From Rikenellaceae bacterium (GTDB lineage: Bacteria > Bacteroidota > Bacteroidia > Bacteroidales > Rikenellaceae): DNA of 46,353 bases. Location: positions 1 to 46,353 of the forward strand of contig JAFPAT010000014.1 in assembly GCA_017425655.1 (NCBI GenBank). The letters run 5' to 3'. The notes beneath the pieces are model-generated. The model was given only the letters and a program-made list of their open reading frames with translations. It was not told where the DNA came from and did not search any database. Numbering within the stretch: position 1 is the stretch's first letter; each line of letters starts with the position of its first letter. This document shows, one piece after another, positions 34,542-44,194 of the stretch. The translations under genes were made by a program, and so were the position numbers.

Positions 34542-35474
34542 TTAAGCCTCTTTTTTAATTTGAACGCGCTTGCCAATTAATTCAATAACATAGATCAAGG
34601 CAAATCCTGCCACGCAAGACACGATCGCCAGCACCAAATGCGACTCGCTACCCAACACTTCAAACTGCATAGGCGACACATTTGCCTGCGCCAAAGGCTG
34701 TTCCACGCCGTGGCTATCGAGATATGTTTCAAGAGTTTGCTTCCATGGCCACACCTTATTGAGCGATCCGATCATAAAGCCCATCAGCATAGTTACCGTA
34801 GCATCGTGCCACTTATTAAGCAGCCACGACAACACGTGCGAGAAGATCACAATACCGGCAATTGCGCCAATTGCAAAGAGTAGCAGAACGCCTATGTTTA
34901 ATTCGGTTACAGCCTCCATAATAAACATATATTTGCCCAACAGAAGCAATATAAATGCACCTGAAATACCTGGCAGAATCATTGCGCAGATTGCAATCGC
35001 ACCCGAAAGCATAATAAACCACCAATCGTTAGGTGTTGTAGCAGGCGATACCACTGTAATCCAGTACGACAACACCACACCGATCAACATCGTTATCACA
35101 GGAGCTACACCCCAGCGATTAACCTCACGCGCGACCATCAAAGCCGATGCGATAATCAAACCGAAGAAGAACGACCAAGTAATAATCGGATGATTTTCGA
35201 GCATATAGGTCATCAGACGAGCCATCGTAAGAATTGCCACACCGATACCTGCAATTAGCGAGAAGAGAAATTTACCATTAATCTTCTCGAAGAATTGGCG
35301 AAATTTGCCTGTAAAAAAGAGTTTCAATGCCTCGATGTCAAGACTTTTAATCGAGTCGAGTAACTCTTCGTAGATACCAGATATAAAAGCGATTGTACCG
35401 CCCGAAACACCCGGCACGACATCAGCCATTCCCATTGCACAGCCCTTCAGGCCGACCATGAAATATTTTTTCAT
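34542..35474 (-). CDS. DUF368 membrane protein, PopT-like undecaprenyl-phosphate translocase
   Basis: 310-residue polytopic inner-membrane protein with about eight hydrophobic segments. The opening MKKYFMVGLKGCAMGMADVV followed by PGVSGGTIAFISGIYEEL is the DUF368 signature, and a second inverted copy of the motif appears as AICAMILPGISGAFILLLLGKY. Proteins of this family (PopT) were described in 2022 as recycling undecaprenyl phosphate across the membrane for wall and surface polysaccharide synthesis; assignment here rests on family membership. It has a near-consensus promoter at 35506-35536 and is followed directly by aroE. Confidence 0.9.
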   Translation of the reverse strand: MKKYFMVGLKGCAMGMADVVPGVSGGTIAFISGIYEELLDSIKSLDIEALKLFFTGKFRQFFEKINGKFLFSLIAGIGVAILTMARLMTYMLENHPIITWSFFFGLIIASALMVAREVNRWGVAPVITMLIGVVLSYWITVVSPATTPNDWWFIMLSGAIAICAMILPGISGAFILLLLGKYMFIMEAVTELNIGVLLLFAIGAIAGIVIFSHVLSWLLNKWHDATVTMLMGFMIGSLNKVWPWKQTLETYLDSHGVEQPLAQANVSPMQFEVLGSESHLVLAIVSCVAGFALIYVIELIGKRVQIKKEA

Positions 35475-35505
35475 TGTTGTCCGATTTTTCTTGATTGTTA
35501 CCCTG

Positions 35506-35536
35506 CAAAGATACGCCTTTCATTGCAACCGACAAA
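35506..35536 (-). promoter_or_regulatory. Promoter of the DUF368-aroE unit
   Basis: On the minus strand: TTTG (CAAA at 35533-35536), 19 bases, then TATCTTTG (CAAAGATA at 35506-35513), a full match to the Bacteroidota consensus about 32 bases before the ATG. Confidence 0.78.
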
Positions 35537-35586
35537 ACAAAAATCATTAATCTGACAAAAATGGCTTTTTACTCCAAATTAATAAC

Positions 35587-35594
35587 TATATTTG
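35587..35594 (+). promoter_or_regulatory. -7 promoter element of the GH20 gene
   Basis: TATATTTG, 28 bases before the ATG at 35623; no clear TTG box upstream. Confidence 0.55.
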
Positions 35595-35622
35595 TGAGTT
35601 AAAATCAACCTTTCGAACAACA

Positions 35623-37290
35623 ATGAGAAAAAGAGCACTCTTGCTGATGGCGACACTGACTATCTGCTCCTATCAGCTTTTTGCCCAAAATGACAAACAA
35701 TTATTAAGTATTATCCCCGAGCCTGTCGAAGTGTCGATCAAGGGAGATAGTAGTTATATGCTTCTGCGTGGCACCGCAATTCGCACCGAGGCTGATTTGC
35801 AATTTCCCGCACAATATCTGGCCGATTATATTGACCAATATTTAGGTATCCCGCTACAAGTTTTATTGCCACAGCCCGAAAAACGTCGCACAAAGCAGAG
35901 TGCAATGACCGAGTCTATATCGCACGGCATACATCTTGTCAATCTTCGCAATGGTGATATCGAAGGGGGTTATCGTTTGCGCATAACACTCGATAAGGGG
36001 GTCGAGATCGAAGGCAACGATGCGGCAGGTGTATTCTATGGCGTTCAGACGCTGATCCAACTATTGCCGACACAAGCCGGTATTCTGCCCAAACTACCCG
36101 AGGTTGAGATAGTGGATTATCCGCGCTTTGGGTATCGCGGCATGCATCTTGACGTTGTACGCCATTTCTTCCCAATTGAGTACATTAAGCGTTATATTGA
36201 CTATATGGCTCTGCATAAGCTCAACTATTTCCATTGGCACCTGACCGATGACCAGGGTTGGCGCGTAGAGATTAAATGTCGTCCCGAATTGACTGCAGTC
36301 GGCGCATATCGCAATGGCGAGATTGAGGGCATGTTCCCCGGTAAATATAAATATCTACCTTATGGCGGATATTACACACAGGAGCAGATTCGCGAAGTGA
36401 TTGATTACGCTGCTGAAAGACACATTACCATTGTCCCAGAGATCGATATTCCAGGACATTGTATGGCCGTTTTAGCTACCTATCCCCATTTCAGCACTAC
36501 ACCTGAAAAAGTCGAGGGTTGTGCTCCGACTTGGGGTATCTACAATCGTCGAAATAATGTACTTGCTCCATCGGGTGAGGTTTTCAAATTCTTGACAGAT
36601 GTATTTAACGAGCTGTGCGATCTCTTTCCTTCGCAGTATATCCATCTCGGAGGTGATGAGTGTGCAAAGAAGTGGTGGCAGGAATCGGCTACCACTCAAG
36701 AGTTTATGCGCGCAAATAATATCAAAGACGAGAAGGCTCTGCAAAGCTACATCGTTCATTACGTTCAGCGCGTAATCGAGGCGAAGGGCAAGACCGCAAT
36801 CGGTTGGGATGAGGTGCTCGAAGGTGGCATCTCGAAAGATTGTATCATTATGAATTGGCGACGACCGACATACGGAGCAAATGCTTTGCAGGCGGGAAAT
36901 CGTACAATTTTCACCTGCTCACAATGGTCATATTTCAATGTCAAAGAGAGTCGTTCGCAACACGAAATCGGCCCACGCGGACCTATGTCGCTCGAAAAGG
37001 TTTACGGTTTTGAACCTCTCGCCGATACTTTGACCGTAGCACAGCAGGAACTTGTTATGGGTATTCAGGGTTGCCTATGGACCGAATATATTCAGAATAC
37101 GTGGAAGGTCGAATATAGTCTGTTCCCTCGTATTTCGGCTCTTGCCGAGAATGCTTGGTCGCCACGCGAAAAAAAGAGTTGGGAGAAGTTCTCGCAGAAA
37201 ATTATTCGACAATTCGATCGCTATGAGTTGTGGGGTATTCGTTACAATGACACATTCCTCCGCCAGCAGGATATTGTTCGCGCACGATAG
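35623..37290 (+). CDS. Beta-N-acetylhexosaminidase, GH20
   Basis: 555-residue secreted glycosidase releasing terminal GlcNAc/GalNAc from glycans. Signal peptide MRKRALLLMATLTICSYQLFAQ. The N-terminal GH20b domain spans ~25-150 (ending GVFYGVQTLIQLLP). The catalytic barrel begins at FGYRGMHLDVVRHFFP and contains NYFHWHLTDDQGWRVEI, VPEIDIPGHCMAVLATYP and the catalytic Asp345-Glu346 pair in YIHLGGDECAKKWW. WTEYIQNTWKVEYSLFPRISALAE is the conserved distal block. In gut Bacteroidota such enzymes degrade mucin or host N-glycans; here it stands alone, without SusC/D genes nearby. A hairpin terminates it. Confidence 0.95.
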   Translation: MRKRALLLMATLTICSYQLFAQNDKQLLSIIPEPVEVSIKGDSSYMLLRGTAIRTEADLQFPAQYLADYIDQYLGIPLQVLLPQPEKRRTKQSAMTESISHGIHLVNLRNGDIEGGYRLRITLDKGVEIEGNDAAGVFYGVQTLIQLLPTQAGILPKLPEVEIVDYPRFGYRGMHLDVVRHFFPIEYIKRYIDYMALHKLNYFHWHLTDDQGWRVEIKCRPELTAVGAYRNGEIEGMFPGKYKYLPYGGYYTQEQIREVIDYAAERHITIVPEIDIPGHCMAVLATYPHFSTTPEKVEGCAPTWGIYNRRNNVLAPSGEVFKFLTDVFNELCDLFPSQYIHLGGDECAKKWWQESATTQEFMRANNIKDEKALQSYIVHYVQRVIEAKGKTAIGWDEVLEGGISKDCIIMNWRRPTYGANALQAGNRTIFTCSQWSYFNVKESRSQHEIGPRGPMSLEKVYGFEPLADTLTVAQQELVMGIQGCLWTEYIQNTWKVEYSLFPRISALAENAWSPREKKSWEKFSQKIIRQFDRYELWGIRYNDTFLRQQDIVRAR

Positions 37291-37325
37291 TGGAATACGA
37301 AGATTATCGTAACCATTAAAAAGAT

Positions 37326-37355
37326 GAGAGGCACTGCCATTTGGCGGTGCCTCTC
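37326..37355. terminator. Hairpin terminator between convergent genes
   Basis: 13-base stem (GAGAGGCACTGCC at 37326-37338 with 37343-37355, one G-U pair in plus-strand RNA) and 4-base loop, between the GH20 and rubrerythrin genes. Confidence 0.82.
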
Positions 37356-37386
37356 GCTTGTTTGGAATATATCCTTACGACTATGA

Positions 37387-37962
37387 TTAATAGTTCTCCT
37401 TCTTGGGCTCGAAGTACGACTGCGGATGCAGACAAGCGGGGCAAGCCTTGGGAGCCTCCTCTGCCTCTACAATATAGCCACAGTTACGGCACTGCCACCA
37501 AATCTTACCATCACGACGGAAGAAATCGCCATCGGTAATGCGGCTCAACAGTTTCAAGTAGCGCTTCTCGTGCTCTGCCTCGACGGTCGAAATTGCGCGG
37601 AATGCAGCAGCTACTGCGGGGAAACCCTCCTCCTCAGCGATCTTTGCGAACTCGGGATAGAGTACGTCCCACTCCTCATTCTCGCCCATTGCAGCTGCGA
37701 GAAGGTTCTCGGTAGTTGTACCAATCTTACCTGCGGGGTAGGTTGCGGTAATGGTTACATCGCCACCTTCGAGGAACTTGAAGAAACGCTTTGCGTGCTC
37801 CTTCTCCTGCTCGGCAGTTTCCATAAATACAGCAGCAATCTGCTCGTAACCCTCCTTCTTTGCTACGCTTGAGAAGAAGGTGTAACGAGTGCGTGCCTGC
37901 GACTCACCAGCGAATGCTTTGAGCAAGTTCTGCTCGGTCTGTGTACCTTTAAGACTTTTCAT
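37387..37962 (-). CDS. rbr: Rubrerythrin
   Basis: 191-residue non-haem di-iron peroxidase used by anaerobes to remove hydrogen peroxide. ATG at 37962 ([20 protein letters not shown]) begins the ferritin-like domain, whose iron-binding Glu and ExxH motifs are visible ([48 protein letters not shown]). The C-terminal rubredoxin-like iron site has [11 protein letters not shown] and [13 protein letters not shown]. The frame extends 11 codons upstream, but those codons are non-conserved. A -7 element lies at 38007-38014. Confidence 0.95.
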   Translation of the reverse strand: MKSLKGTQTEQNLLKAFAGESQARTRYTFFSSVAKKEGYEQIAAVFMETAEQEKEHAKRFFKFLEGGDVTITATYPAGKIGTTTENLLAAAMGENEEWDVLYPEFAKIAEEEGFPAVAAAFRAISTVEAEHEKRYLKLLSRITDGDFFRRDGKIWWQCRNCGYIVEAEEAPKACPACLHPQSYFEPKKENY

Positions 37963-38006
37963 ATTTTCTGTTTGTTTTGAGAGATTTGTTATCAATTTTA
38001 TTACTG

Positions 38007-38014
38007 CAAATATA
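38007..38014 (-). promoter_or_regulatory. -7 promoter element of rbr
   Basis: CAAATATA on plus, TATATTTG on minus, about 45 bases before the rbr ATG. Confidence 0.5.
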
Positions 38015-38080
38015 GCGATAAAATTTCTAATTTTATACTCTTTGATCGATTCTTTATTCTTATACGACCATTTGTTTTAC

Positions 38081-38099
38081 TTATAACAATTAGTTGTAA
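38081..38099. promoter_or_regulatory. Imperfect palindrome between rbr and ettA
   Basis: TTATAACAATTAGTTGTAA, 7 of 9 positions symmetric around the centre. It resembles Fur/PerR-type boxes in composition and lies just upstream of the ettA -33 box. Operator role is a guess. Confidence 0.3.
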
Positions 38100-38110
38100 G
38101 GGTGTTATGA

Positions 38111-38140
38111 TTGATTGTTGAGTAAAATTTTGTATCTTTG
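38111..38140 (+). promoter_or_regulatory. Promoter of ettA
   Basis: TTG at 38111-38113, 19 bases, then TATCTTTG at 38133-38140: full consensus match, 58 bases before the ATG. Confidence 0.78.
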
Positions 38141-38198
38141 TCCGAATATTCGCAAATAAATACATATTCAAGGTAAATAATTAATAAAATATAGATAT

Positions 38199-39872
38199 AT
38201 GGCAGACGAAAAAATTATCTTTTCAATGGTCGGTGTGAGCAAAACATTCACCAACCAGAAAAAGGTTTTGAACAACATCTACCTCTCGTTCTTCTATGGC
38301 GCAAAGATCGGCATCATCGGTCTGAACGGATCGGGTAAATCAACCCTGATGAAGATCATTGCAGGTATCGACAAAAACTATCAGGGCGAGGTGGTATTCT
38401 CACCCGGTTACACCGTTGGTTACTTGGAGCAGGAGCCCCAGCTTGACGACACGAAGACTGTACGCGAGGTAGTCGAGGAGGGTTGCGCCGCTACTGTAGC
38501 CCTCTTGAAGGAGTACGAGGAGATCAACAATAAATTTATGGAGCCGATGAGCGACGACGAAATGGCGCGCCTCATCGAGCGTCAGGGCGAGCTGACCGAG
38601 TTGATTGACCAAGTGAATGGTTGGGAGCTGGATAGCGTTTTGGAGCGTGCGATGGACGCTCTGCGCTGTCCCGATGCAGATCAATTGGTGAAGGTATTGT
38701 CGGGCGGTGAGCGTCGCCGCGTGGCATTGTGCCGTCTGTTATTGCAGCAGCCCGATGTGCTTCTGCTCGACGAGCCGACCAACCACCTCGATGCCGAAAG
38801 TATCGATTGGCTGGAGCAGCACTTGCAGCAGTATAAGGGTACGGTTATCGCCGTTACGCACGACCGATACTTCTTGGATAATGTTGCAGGTTGGATCTTG
38901 GAGCTCGACCGTGGCGAGGGTATTCCCTGGAAGGGTAACTACTCGGGCTGGCTCGACCAGAAGTCGAAGCGTCTGGCAATGGAGGAGAAGCAGGAGAGCA
39001 AGCGTCGCAAGACTTTGGAGCGTGAGTTGGAGTGGGTGCGCATGAGTCCCAAGGCTCGCCATGCAAAGAGTAAGGCTCGTCTGTCGGCATACGATAAGAT
39101 GTTGAACGAGGATACAAAGCAAAAGGAGGAAAAGCTCGAAATCTTCATCCCGAATGGTCCGCGTCTGGGTAATGTCGTAATCGAAGCGCAGGATGTGAGC
39201 AAGGCGTTTGGCGACCGCGTGTTGTATGAAGGTCTGAATTTCTCGCTGCCTCCCGCAGGTATTGTCGGAGTAATTGGTCCCAACGGTACGGGTAAAACTA
39301 CACTGTTCCGTATGATTATGGGTTTGGAAGAGCCTACATCGGGTAGCTTCCGCGTAGGCGAGACCGTTAAGTTGGCCTACGTTGATCAGCAGCACAAGTC
39401 GATCGATCCCGAGAAGAGCGTATATGAAGTTATTTCACAGAATAGCGATTTGATTACTTTGGGTAACCGCACAATCAATGCTCGCGCATACGTTTCGCGT
39501 TTCAACTTCTCTGGTACCGACCAAGAGAAGAAGTGTGGTATGTTGTCGGGCGGCGAGCGCAATCGCCTGCATCTGGCATTGGCTCTCAAAGAGGAGGGTA
39601 ACGTACTGCTGCTCGATGAGCCGACCAACGATATTGATGTAAATACTCTGCGTGCATTGGAGGAGGGTTTGGAAAACTTCGCAGGTTGCGCCGTTGTAAT
39701 CTCGCACGACCGTTGGTTCCTGGACCGTATCGCTACGCACATTCTCTCGTTCGAGGGCGACTCGAAGGTTGTATTCTTCGAGGGCTCGTATTCGGAGTAC
39801 GAGGAGCACAAGCGCGCAATGGGCGAGGATACCACACCTCACCGCGTTAAGTATCGCAAACTGATGGAGTAA
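38199..39872 (+). CDS. ettA: ABC-F protein EttA (energy-dependent translational throttle)
   Basis: 557-residue cytosolic ABC-F ATPase that binds the ribosomal E site and gates early elongation according to energy state. Two ATP-binding cassettes without membrane segments: Walker [10 protein letters not shown] and GPNGTGKTT, signature motifs [11 protein letters not shown] and [11 protein letters not shown], Walker [13 protein letters not shown] and [12 protein letters not shown]. Between them lies the helical arm and P-site tRNA-interaction motif region ([34 protein letters not shown]). The start [17 protein letters not shown] is typical of EttA. It is followed 31 bases later by hisS and may share its transcript, a fitting pairing for translation. 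Confidence 0.95.
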   Translation: MADEKIIFSMVGVSKTFTNQKKVLNNIYLSFFYGAKIGIIGLNGSGKSTLMKIIAGIDKNYQGEVVFSPGYTVGYLEQEPQLDDTKTVREVVEEGCAATVALLKEYEEINNKFMEPMSDDEMARLIERQGELTELIDQVNGWELDSVLERAMDALRCPDADQLVKVLSGGERRRVALCRLLLQQPDVLLLDEPTNHLDAESIDWLEQHLQQYKGTVIAVTHDRYFLDNVAGWILELDRGEGIPWKGNYSGWLDQKSKRLAMEEKQESKRRKTLERELEWVRMSPKARHAKSKARLSAYDKMLNEDTKQKEEKLEIFIPNGPRLGNVVIEAQDVSKAFGDRVLYEGLNFSLPPAGIVGVIGPNGTGKTTLFRMIMGLEEPTSGSFRVGETVKLAYVDQQHKSIDPEKSVYEVISQNSDLITLGNRTINARAYVSRFNFSGTDQEKKCGMLSGGERNRLHLALALKEEGNVLLLDEPTNDIDVNTLRALEEGLENFAGCAVVISHDRWFLDRIATHILSFEGDSKVVFFEGSYSEYEEHKRAMGEDTTPHRVKYRKLME

Positions 39873-39903
39873 AATTTTATTCAGATTATATTCGTTTAGA
39901 CAA

Positions 39904-41283
39904 ATGGCACAAAAACCATCAATACCAAAGGGCACACGCGACTTCTCGCCCGCCGAGATGACACGTCGTACCTATATATTCGACACAATTAAAGATGTGT
40001 TTAGCACCTTTGGCTACGCGCCTCTCGAAACTCCCGCAATGGAGAATCTCTCGACATTGCTCGGCAAGTACGGCGAGGAGGGCGACAAGTTGCTCTTCAA
40101 GGTGCTCAATTCGGGCGACTTCGCAGCAAAAGTACAAGCAGACGAGCTCTCGAACTCGAATGCGCTGGCAGCAAAGATCTGCGAGAAGGGTCTGCGTTAC
40201 GACTTGACCGTTCCCTTTGCTCGCTACGTTGTTCAGCACCAGAACGAGATTTCGTTCCCCTTTAAGCGTTATCAAATTCAGCCCGTATGGCGCGCTGATC
40301 GTCCGCAGAAGGGTCGCTATCGCGAGTTCTATCAGTGCGATGTCGATGTGATCGGCTCTCGCAGTTTGATGAACGAAGTGGAGTTGATAAGCATTGTTGA
40401 GCGCGTGTTCAGCAAACTCAACATTCGTGTCATCTTGAAGATGAACAATCGCAAAATCCTATACGGCATCGCCGAGACCATTGGCCACGCAGACAAGATG
40501 ATCGATATCACCGTTGCAATCGATAAGTTGGAGAAGATTGGCCTCGACGCTGTTAATGCCGAACTCATCGAGCGCGGAATTGATGCAGAGGCGGTAGCTC
40601 GTCTGCAACCGATTTTGGAGTTGACGGGCGACAACATGTCGAAACTTGACAAACTCGAAGAGGTTATCGGTGAAAGCGAGACGGGTCGCAAGGGTATCGA
40701 GGAGATGCGAACTATCTTTAGACTTATCAAGGATTTGGATATCTATCTCGATGTAGAGCTCGACCTGTCGCTGGCACGCGGTTTGAACTATTATACAGGT
40801 GCTATCTTCGAGGTTAAGGCGGTTGACTACGCCATTGGTAGCATTTGCGGTGGCGGTCGCTACGACGACTTGACAGGCATTTTTGGTTTGTCAGGCATGT
40901 CGGGCGTAGGTATCTCGTTCGGTGCAGATCGTATCTATGACGTTATGTGCGGATTGGATCTGTTCCCCTTGCACGCAACGATTTCAACAAGCGCATTGTT
41001 TGTAAGTCTTGGCGAGCAGGAGCAGTTAGCAGCTATGCGTGCAGCCGATATGTTGCGCAAAGAGGGTGTTCAAACAGAGGTCTATCCCGATATTTGCAAA
41101 ATGAAAAAACAGATGGAGTACGCCAACCGTCGCGGTATTCCATATGTTATTATCATCGGTAGCGACGAGTTGGCAGAGAATAAGGCGACGATCAAAGATA
41201 TGGAGAGTGGCAAACAGTATAAAGTTGCCACGGAAGAGATCGTAGCATACGTCAAATATGCCTATGGCGTATTAATGGACTAA
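39904..41283 (+). CDS. hisS: Histidyl-tRNA synthetase
   Basis: 459-residue class II aminoacyl-tRNA synthetase. Motif 1 region near [20 protein letters not shown], motif 2 in [29 protein letters not shown], the HisRS signature [15 protein letters not shown], and motif 3 GGGRYDDL followed by [12 protein letters not shown]. The C-terminal anticodon-binding domain is present ([28 protein letters not shown]). The [15 protein letters not shown] block and the NSGDFAAKV segment give it the slightly longer form seen in Bacteroidota. The S41 protease begins four bases after the stop. Confidence 0.97.
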   Translation: MAQKPSIPKGTRDFSPAEMTRRTYIFDTIKDVFSTFGYAPLETPAMENLSTLLGKYGEEGDKLLFKVLNSGDFAAKVQADELSNSNALAAKICEKGLRYDLTVPFARYVVQHQNEISFPFKRYQIQPVWRADRPQKGRYREFYQCDVDVIGSRSLMNEVELISIVERVFSKLNIRVILKMNNRKILYGIAETIGHADKMIDITVAIDKLEKIGLDAVNAELIERGIDAEAVARLQPILELTGDNMSKLDKLEEVIGESETGRKGIEEMRTIFRLIKDLDIYLDVELDLSLARGLNYYTGAIFEVKAVDYAIGSICGGGRYDDLTGIFGLSGMSGVGISFGADRIYDVMCGLDLFPLHATISTSALFVSLGEQEQLAAMRAADMLRKEGVQTEVYPDICKMKKQMEYANRRGIPYVIIIGSDELAENKATIKDMESGKQYKVATEEIVAYVKYAYGVLMD

Positions 41284-41287
41284 CGAG

Positions 41288-42859
41288 ATGAAGCGATTGC
41301 TTGCGATATTATTAGCTTTAACTTTGAGTCTTGGAGCGACTGCACAAAGCACCGCAACCGAGACTCAACCGAAGGCTGATCCGTCGCAGCAATTGCAAAA
41401 ACTCGTTCAATTCTATCGCTATCTGGTCGGTTTCTATATCGATGAAGTGGATAGTGGCAAGTTGGTTGAAGATGCCATTGTCAAAGTACTTTCGGAATTA
41501 GACCCGCACTCGACATATATTAATGCCGAAGAGATGACGGGTGTGCGCGAAGATTTCGATGGTAGTTTCAGCGGTATCGGTGTCGAATTTCGCGTTATGG
41601 ATGACACCGTGCGCATTGTCAATACAATTGCAGGTGGCCCTTCGGCCGATGTCGGCATACTTCCCAACGATAGAATTGTCAAAGTCAATGGCGAATCGAT
41701 TGTTGGCGTTAAGCAGACCGAAGTTCCCAAACTACTACGAGGCAAAGAGGGTACTAAAGTCGATATCGAGGTGGTACGACACGGTGTAGCGGAGCCTTTG
41801 GGTTTTACGATTGTGCGCCGCCAGATTCCGATCAATTCGGTCGATGCTGCATATATGATTACGCCCAAAACGGCCTATATTAAGGTTAACCGCTTTGCTC
41901 GTAAGACGATGGATGAATTTGTCGAGGCAATGGATAAAATGCCTAATGCCAAACAGGTGATACTCGATCTGCGCAGTAATAGCGGTGGTTTGATTGAGCC
42001 CTCGATCGAAATGGCAGGCTACTTTCTTCCAAAAGACCGCGAAGTGGTTTCGACCGAAGGTCGCGTTATTCCGAAAGAGAGTTACAAAGCCCGCAAGGGT
42101 GGTGTATTTACCAGAGGTGAGGTCATAGTTCTTATAGATGAGTTCTCGGCTTCGGCAAGCGAGATTGTTTCGGGTGCATTGCAGGATTGGGATCGTGCCA
42201 CGATCATTGGTCGTCCAAGTTTCGGAAAGGGGCTGGTACAGCGACAGATACCTATGGTCGATGGTTCGGCTGTACGTCTGACCGTCGCTCGTTATCATAC
42301 GCCAACAGGGCGAGTAATACAGCGCCCATTCGAAAATGGCAAACGCGAGGAATACTACGCAAATCTCACCAAGCGTCTCTCTGAAGAGTTGCCTCTTGAT
42401 TCAGCTACACTTGACTCACTACCCAAATATAGAACTCTAATTAAAGGTCGCACGGTTTATGGCGGTGGTGGTATTATGCCGGACATTATCGTTAAAAGCG
42501 ACACAAGCGACTACTCGGATTATTGGGCCGAGTTGAGCCGTCGCGGCATTTTGGCAGAGTTTGTGGTCGATTATCTTGATATGCATCGTTCAGAGTTGGA
42601 AAGCCAATTCTCTACCGACGATCAGTTTGTCGGGGAGTTTGAGGTAGGCGATGAGATGATCGAATCTATGGTAGTCTTTGCCGAAGGTAGAGGAATAGCT
42701 CGCAACGATGAAGAGTTAGCGATATCACACAGGTCGATAGCTGAAATTACGAAGGCGCTAATAGCACAACGTCTATGGGATTCCACAGCCTACTTTAAGG
42801 TGGTAAATCGCACAAATAACATCGTAAAACGCGCCCTGGAAACACTCTCCGTAAAATAA
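41288..42859 (+). CDS. S41 family C-terminal processing protease (CtpA-like)
   Basis: 523-residue exported serine protease. Signal peptide MKRLLAILLALTLSLGATAQ. The order is the family's: an N-terminal cap with LDPHSTYINAEEMTGVREDFDGSF, a PDZ domain (~95-175, GIGVEFRVMDDTVRIV, LPNDRIVKVNGES), and the tail-specific protease core with the catalytic serine in EFSASASEIVSGAL (287-291) and the catalytic lysine in GRPSFGKGLVQ. About 130 further residues follow the core. It likely trims periplasmic proteins. It begins four bases after hisS, so it is co-transcribed. Confidence 0.93.
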   Translation: MKRLLAILLALTLSLGATAQSTATETQPKADPSQQLQKLVQFYRYLVGFYIDEVDSGKLVEDAIVKVLSELDPHSTYINAEEMTGVREDFDGSFSGIGVEFRVMDDTVRIVNTIAGGPSADVGILPNDRIVKVNGESIVGVKQTEVPKLLRGKEGTKVDIEVVRHGVAEPLGFTIVRRQIPINSVDAAYMITPKTAYIKVNRFARKTMDEFVEAMDKMPNAKQVILDLRSNSGGLIEPSIEMAGYFLPKDREVVSTEGRVIPKESYKARKGGVFTRGEVIVLIDEFSASASEIVSGALQDWDRATIIGRPSFGKGLVQRQIPMVDGSAVRLTVARYHTPTGRVIQRPFENGKREEYYANLTKRLSEELPLDSATLDSLPKYRTLIKGRTVYGGGGIMPDIIVKSDTSDYSDYWAELSRRGILAEFVVDYLDMHRSELESQFSTDDQFVGEFEVGDEMIESMVVFAEGRGIARNDEELAISHRSIAEITKALIAQRLWDSTAYFKVVNRTNNIVKRALETLSVK

Positions 42860-42902
42860 TTTTAATTTTTAACTTGCTGATTACACGCCTATTCTATCAA
42901 GG

Positions 42903-42974
42903 AGTGTTAATTTTTGAGGCTTTTGATTTCCATTTTTAGCCAATTTGTTATATTTTTACACCTAAATTAACACT
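42903..42974. repeat. 11-base perfect inverted repeat flanking the DUF3276 promoter region
   Basis: AGTGTTAATTT at 42903-42913 and its exact reverse complement AAATTAACACT at 42964-42974, separated by 50 bases. The segment between holds TTTTGATTTCC and TTATATTTTTA, the likely promoter. The right arm ends 8 bases before the DUF3276 ATG. Confidence 0.55.
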
Positions 42975-42982
42975 TAAGATAC

Positions 42983-43336
42983 ATGTTGGAGAACCATCAG
43001 AGAATAGAAGAAAATTTGGAAGATCAGATCTACACCAAAGCAATTAAAGCTGGACGTAGGACCTATTTCTTCGACGTTAAAGCCACTCGAGGTGATGACT
43101 ATTTTATCACCATTACCGAGAGTCGCAAACGTACGGCTCCGAATGGAGATGCAGTTTATGACCGTCGAACAATGTTCTTATATAAAGAAGACTTTGATAA
43201 ATTCGAAAATGGTTTATTAGATGCCATTGACTTTATCAAGCGTAGCAAACCTGAATTATTTAATACTGACGGCACGCTAATAAAGCAGGATAATTACAAT
43301 GCCGCTTCGATCGACGAAGAGTTCGACAAGTTGTAG
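42983..43336 (+). CDS. DUF3276 (PUR-alpha-like) nucleic-acid-binding protein
   Basis: 117-residue cytoplasmic protein of the DUF3276 family found in Bacteroidota, which adopts the PUR fold and is thought to bind single-stranded nucleic acid. The core is YTKAIKAGRRTYFFDVKATRGDD, YFITITESRKR, RRTMFLYKEDFDKFENGLLDAIDFIK, ending with an acidic tail (DEEFDKL). The role is unknown. It stands alone between the S41 protease gene and a strong hairpin, with an 11-base inverted repeat flanking the sequence just upstream. Confidence 0.88.
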   Translation: MLENHQRIEENLEDQIYTKAIKAGRRTYFFDVKATRGDDYFITITESRKRTAPNGDAVYDRRTMFLYKEDFDKFENGLLDAIDFIKRSKPELFNTDGTLIKQDNYNAASIDEEFDKL

Positions 43337-43350
43337 TTAACAGAAAACCC

Positions 43351-43397
43351 AACAATAAAGCCTCGACTATCCTTTGTGGAGTCGAGGCTTTATTGTT
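43351..43397. terminator. Bidirectional hairpin terminator
   Basis: 18-base perfect stem (43351-43368 with 43380-43397) with core AAGCCTCGACT and an 11-base loop, between the convergent DUF3276 and SDR genes. Confidence 0.88.
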
Positions 43398-43440
43398 TAG
43401 AGCGATAGACCCTCTTCTGATGATTTTTCAAAGGCTCATT

Positions 43441-44190
43441 CTATTTCTTTGAGGCTTTAATCGGCAGGCGCTCCCATAACCAGCGAGGAATACAACTCCA
43501 CACCGAGGTCAAAATTGCATATCGCCAATCAATTACAGCCACACGACGACGGTTGAGAATAGCTCGCACGATACGTTTCGCCGCATAAGGTGTCTGCATC
43601 AACATCGGATAGTTATGTCCATCGGTATCAAGTAGCGGGGTAGCAACAAATCCCGGGCGAATGTCGGTGAATGAAATATCGTTCTTTGTAATTGCACATT
43701 GCTGGGCAAGCGACTGGATATAGCAATTCTGCATACGTTTTGTCGCCGAATAGGCAGGAGCTGCGCCAAGACCTTTTGTACCTGCGATACTCGACACTAC
43801 GGCTATTTGTGCGCCTTTTACACCATTATCTCTGAAATAACGATATGCACAACCAACCATTCGACAAAAACCCTCGCAATTTACACGAACGGTATTCAGT
43901 TCAATCGTCGAATCAAGAGGAATATTATTTTTGCCAATACCCGAAACGTGAAAATAGATATCAAGGCCGCCCATCTGATCGATCAATGTCAGCAACTGCG
44001 CATCGGCATCCGGTTGGGTGATATCGATTGTAGCTGCAAAAACGCGATCGGGAGCAATCTTGCGAATTGCGTCAAGAGCCTCTGTACGACGGCCGCAAAC
44101 ACCTACTTTATATCCTCGCGAGATAAAATCTTCGGCACAAGCACGACCCAAACCCGAAGTCGCGCCCATTATAATTATTCGTTTTTCCAT
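43441..44190 (-). CDS. Short-chain dehydrogenase/reductase
   Basis: 249-residue SDR oxidoreductase from the ATG at 44190 (MEKRIIIMGATSGLGRACAE); the frame continues 12 codons upstream into the capA-like gene, which is unlikely to be used. NAD(P)-binding GATSGLG, active-site serine in AVVSSIAGTKG and YSATK are present; the usual NNAG is replaced by HVSG. The C-terminus is hydrophobic (WRYAILTSVWSCIPRWLW), suggesting membrane association as in some SDRs of lipid metabolism. Substrate unknown. It starts four bases after the CapA-like gene stop. Confidence 0.88.
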   Translation of the reverse strand: MEKRIIIMGATSGLGRACAEDFISRGYKVGVCGRRTEALDAIRKIAPDRVFAATIDITQPDADAQLLTLIDQMGGLDIYFHVSGIGKNNIPLDSTIELNTVRVNCEGFCRMVGCAYRYFRDNGVKGAQIAVVSSIAGTKGLGAAPAYSATKRMQNCYIQSLAQQCAITKNDISFTDIRPGFVATPLLDTDGHNYPMLMQTPYAAKRIVRAILNRRRVAVIDWRYAILTSVWSCIPRWLWERLPIKASKK

Positions 44191-44194
44191 ATCT

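Noticed and set aside
38739..39395. Minus-strand frame of 218 codons opposite ettA
   Set aside because: Shadow of the conserved ABC-F gene; no start context or domains.
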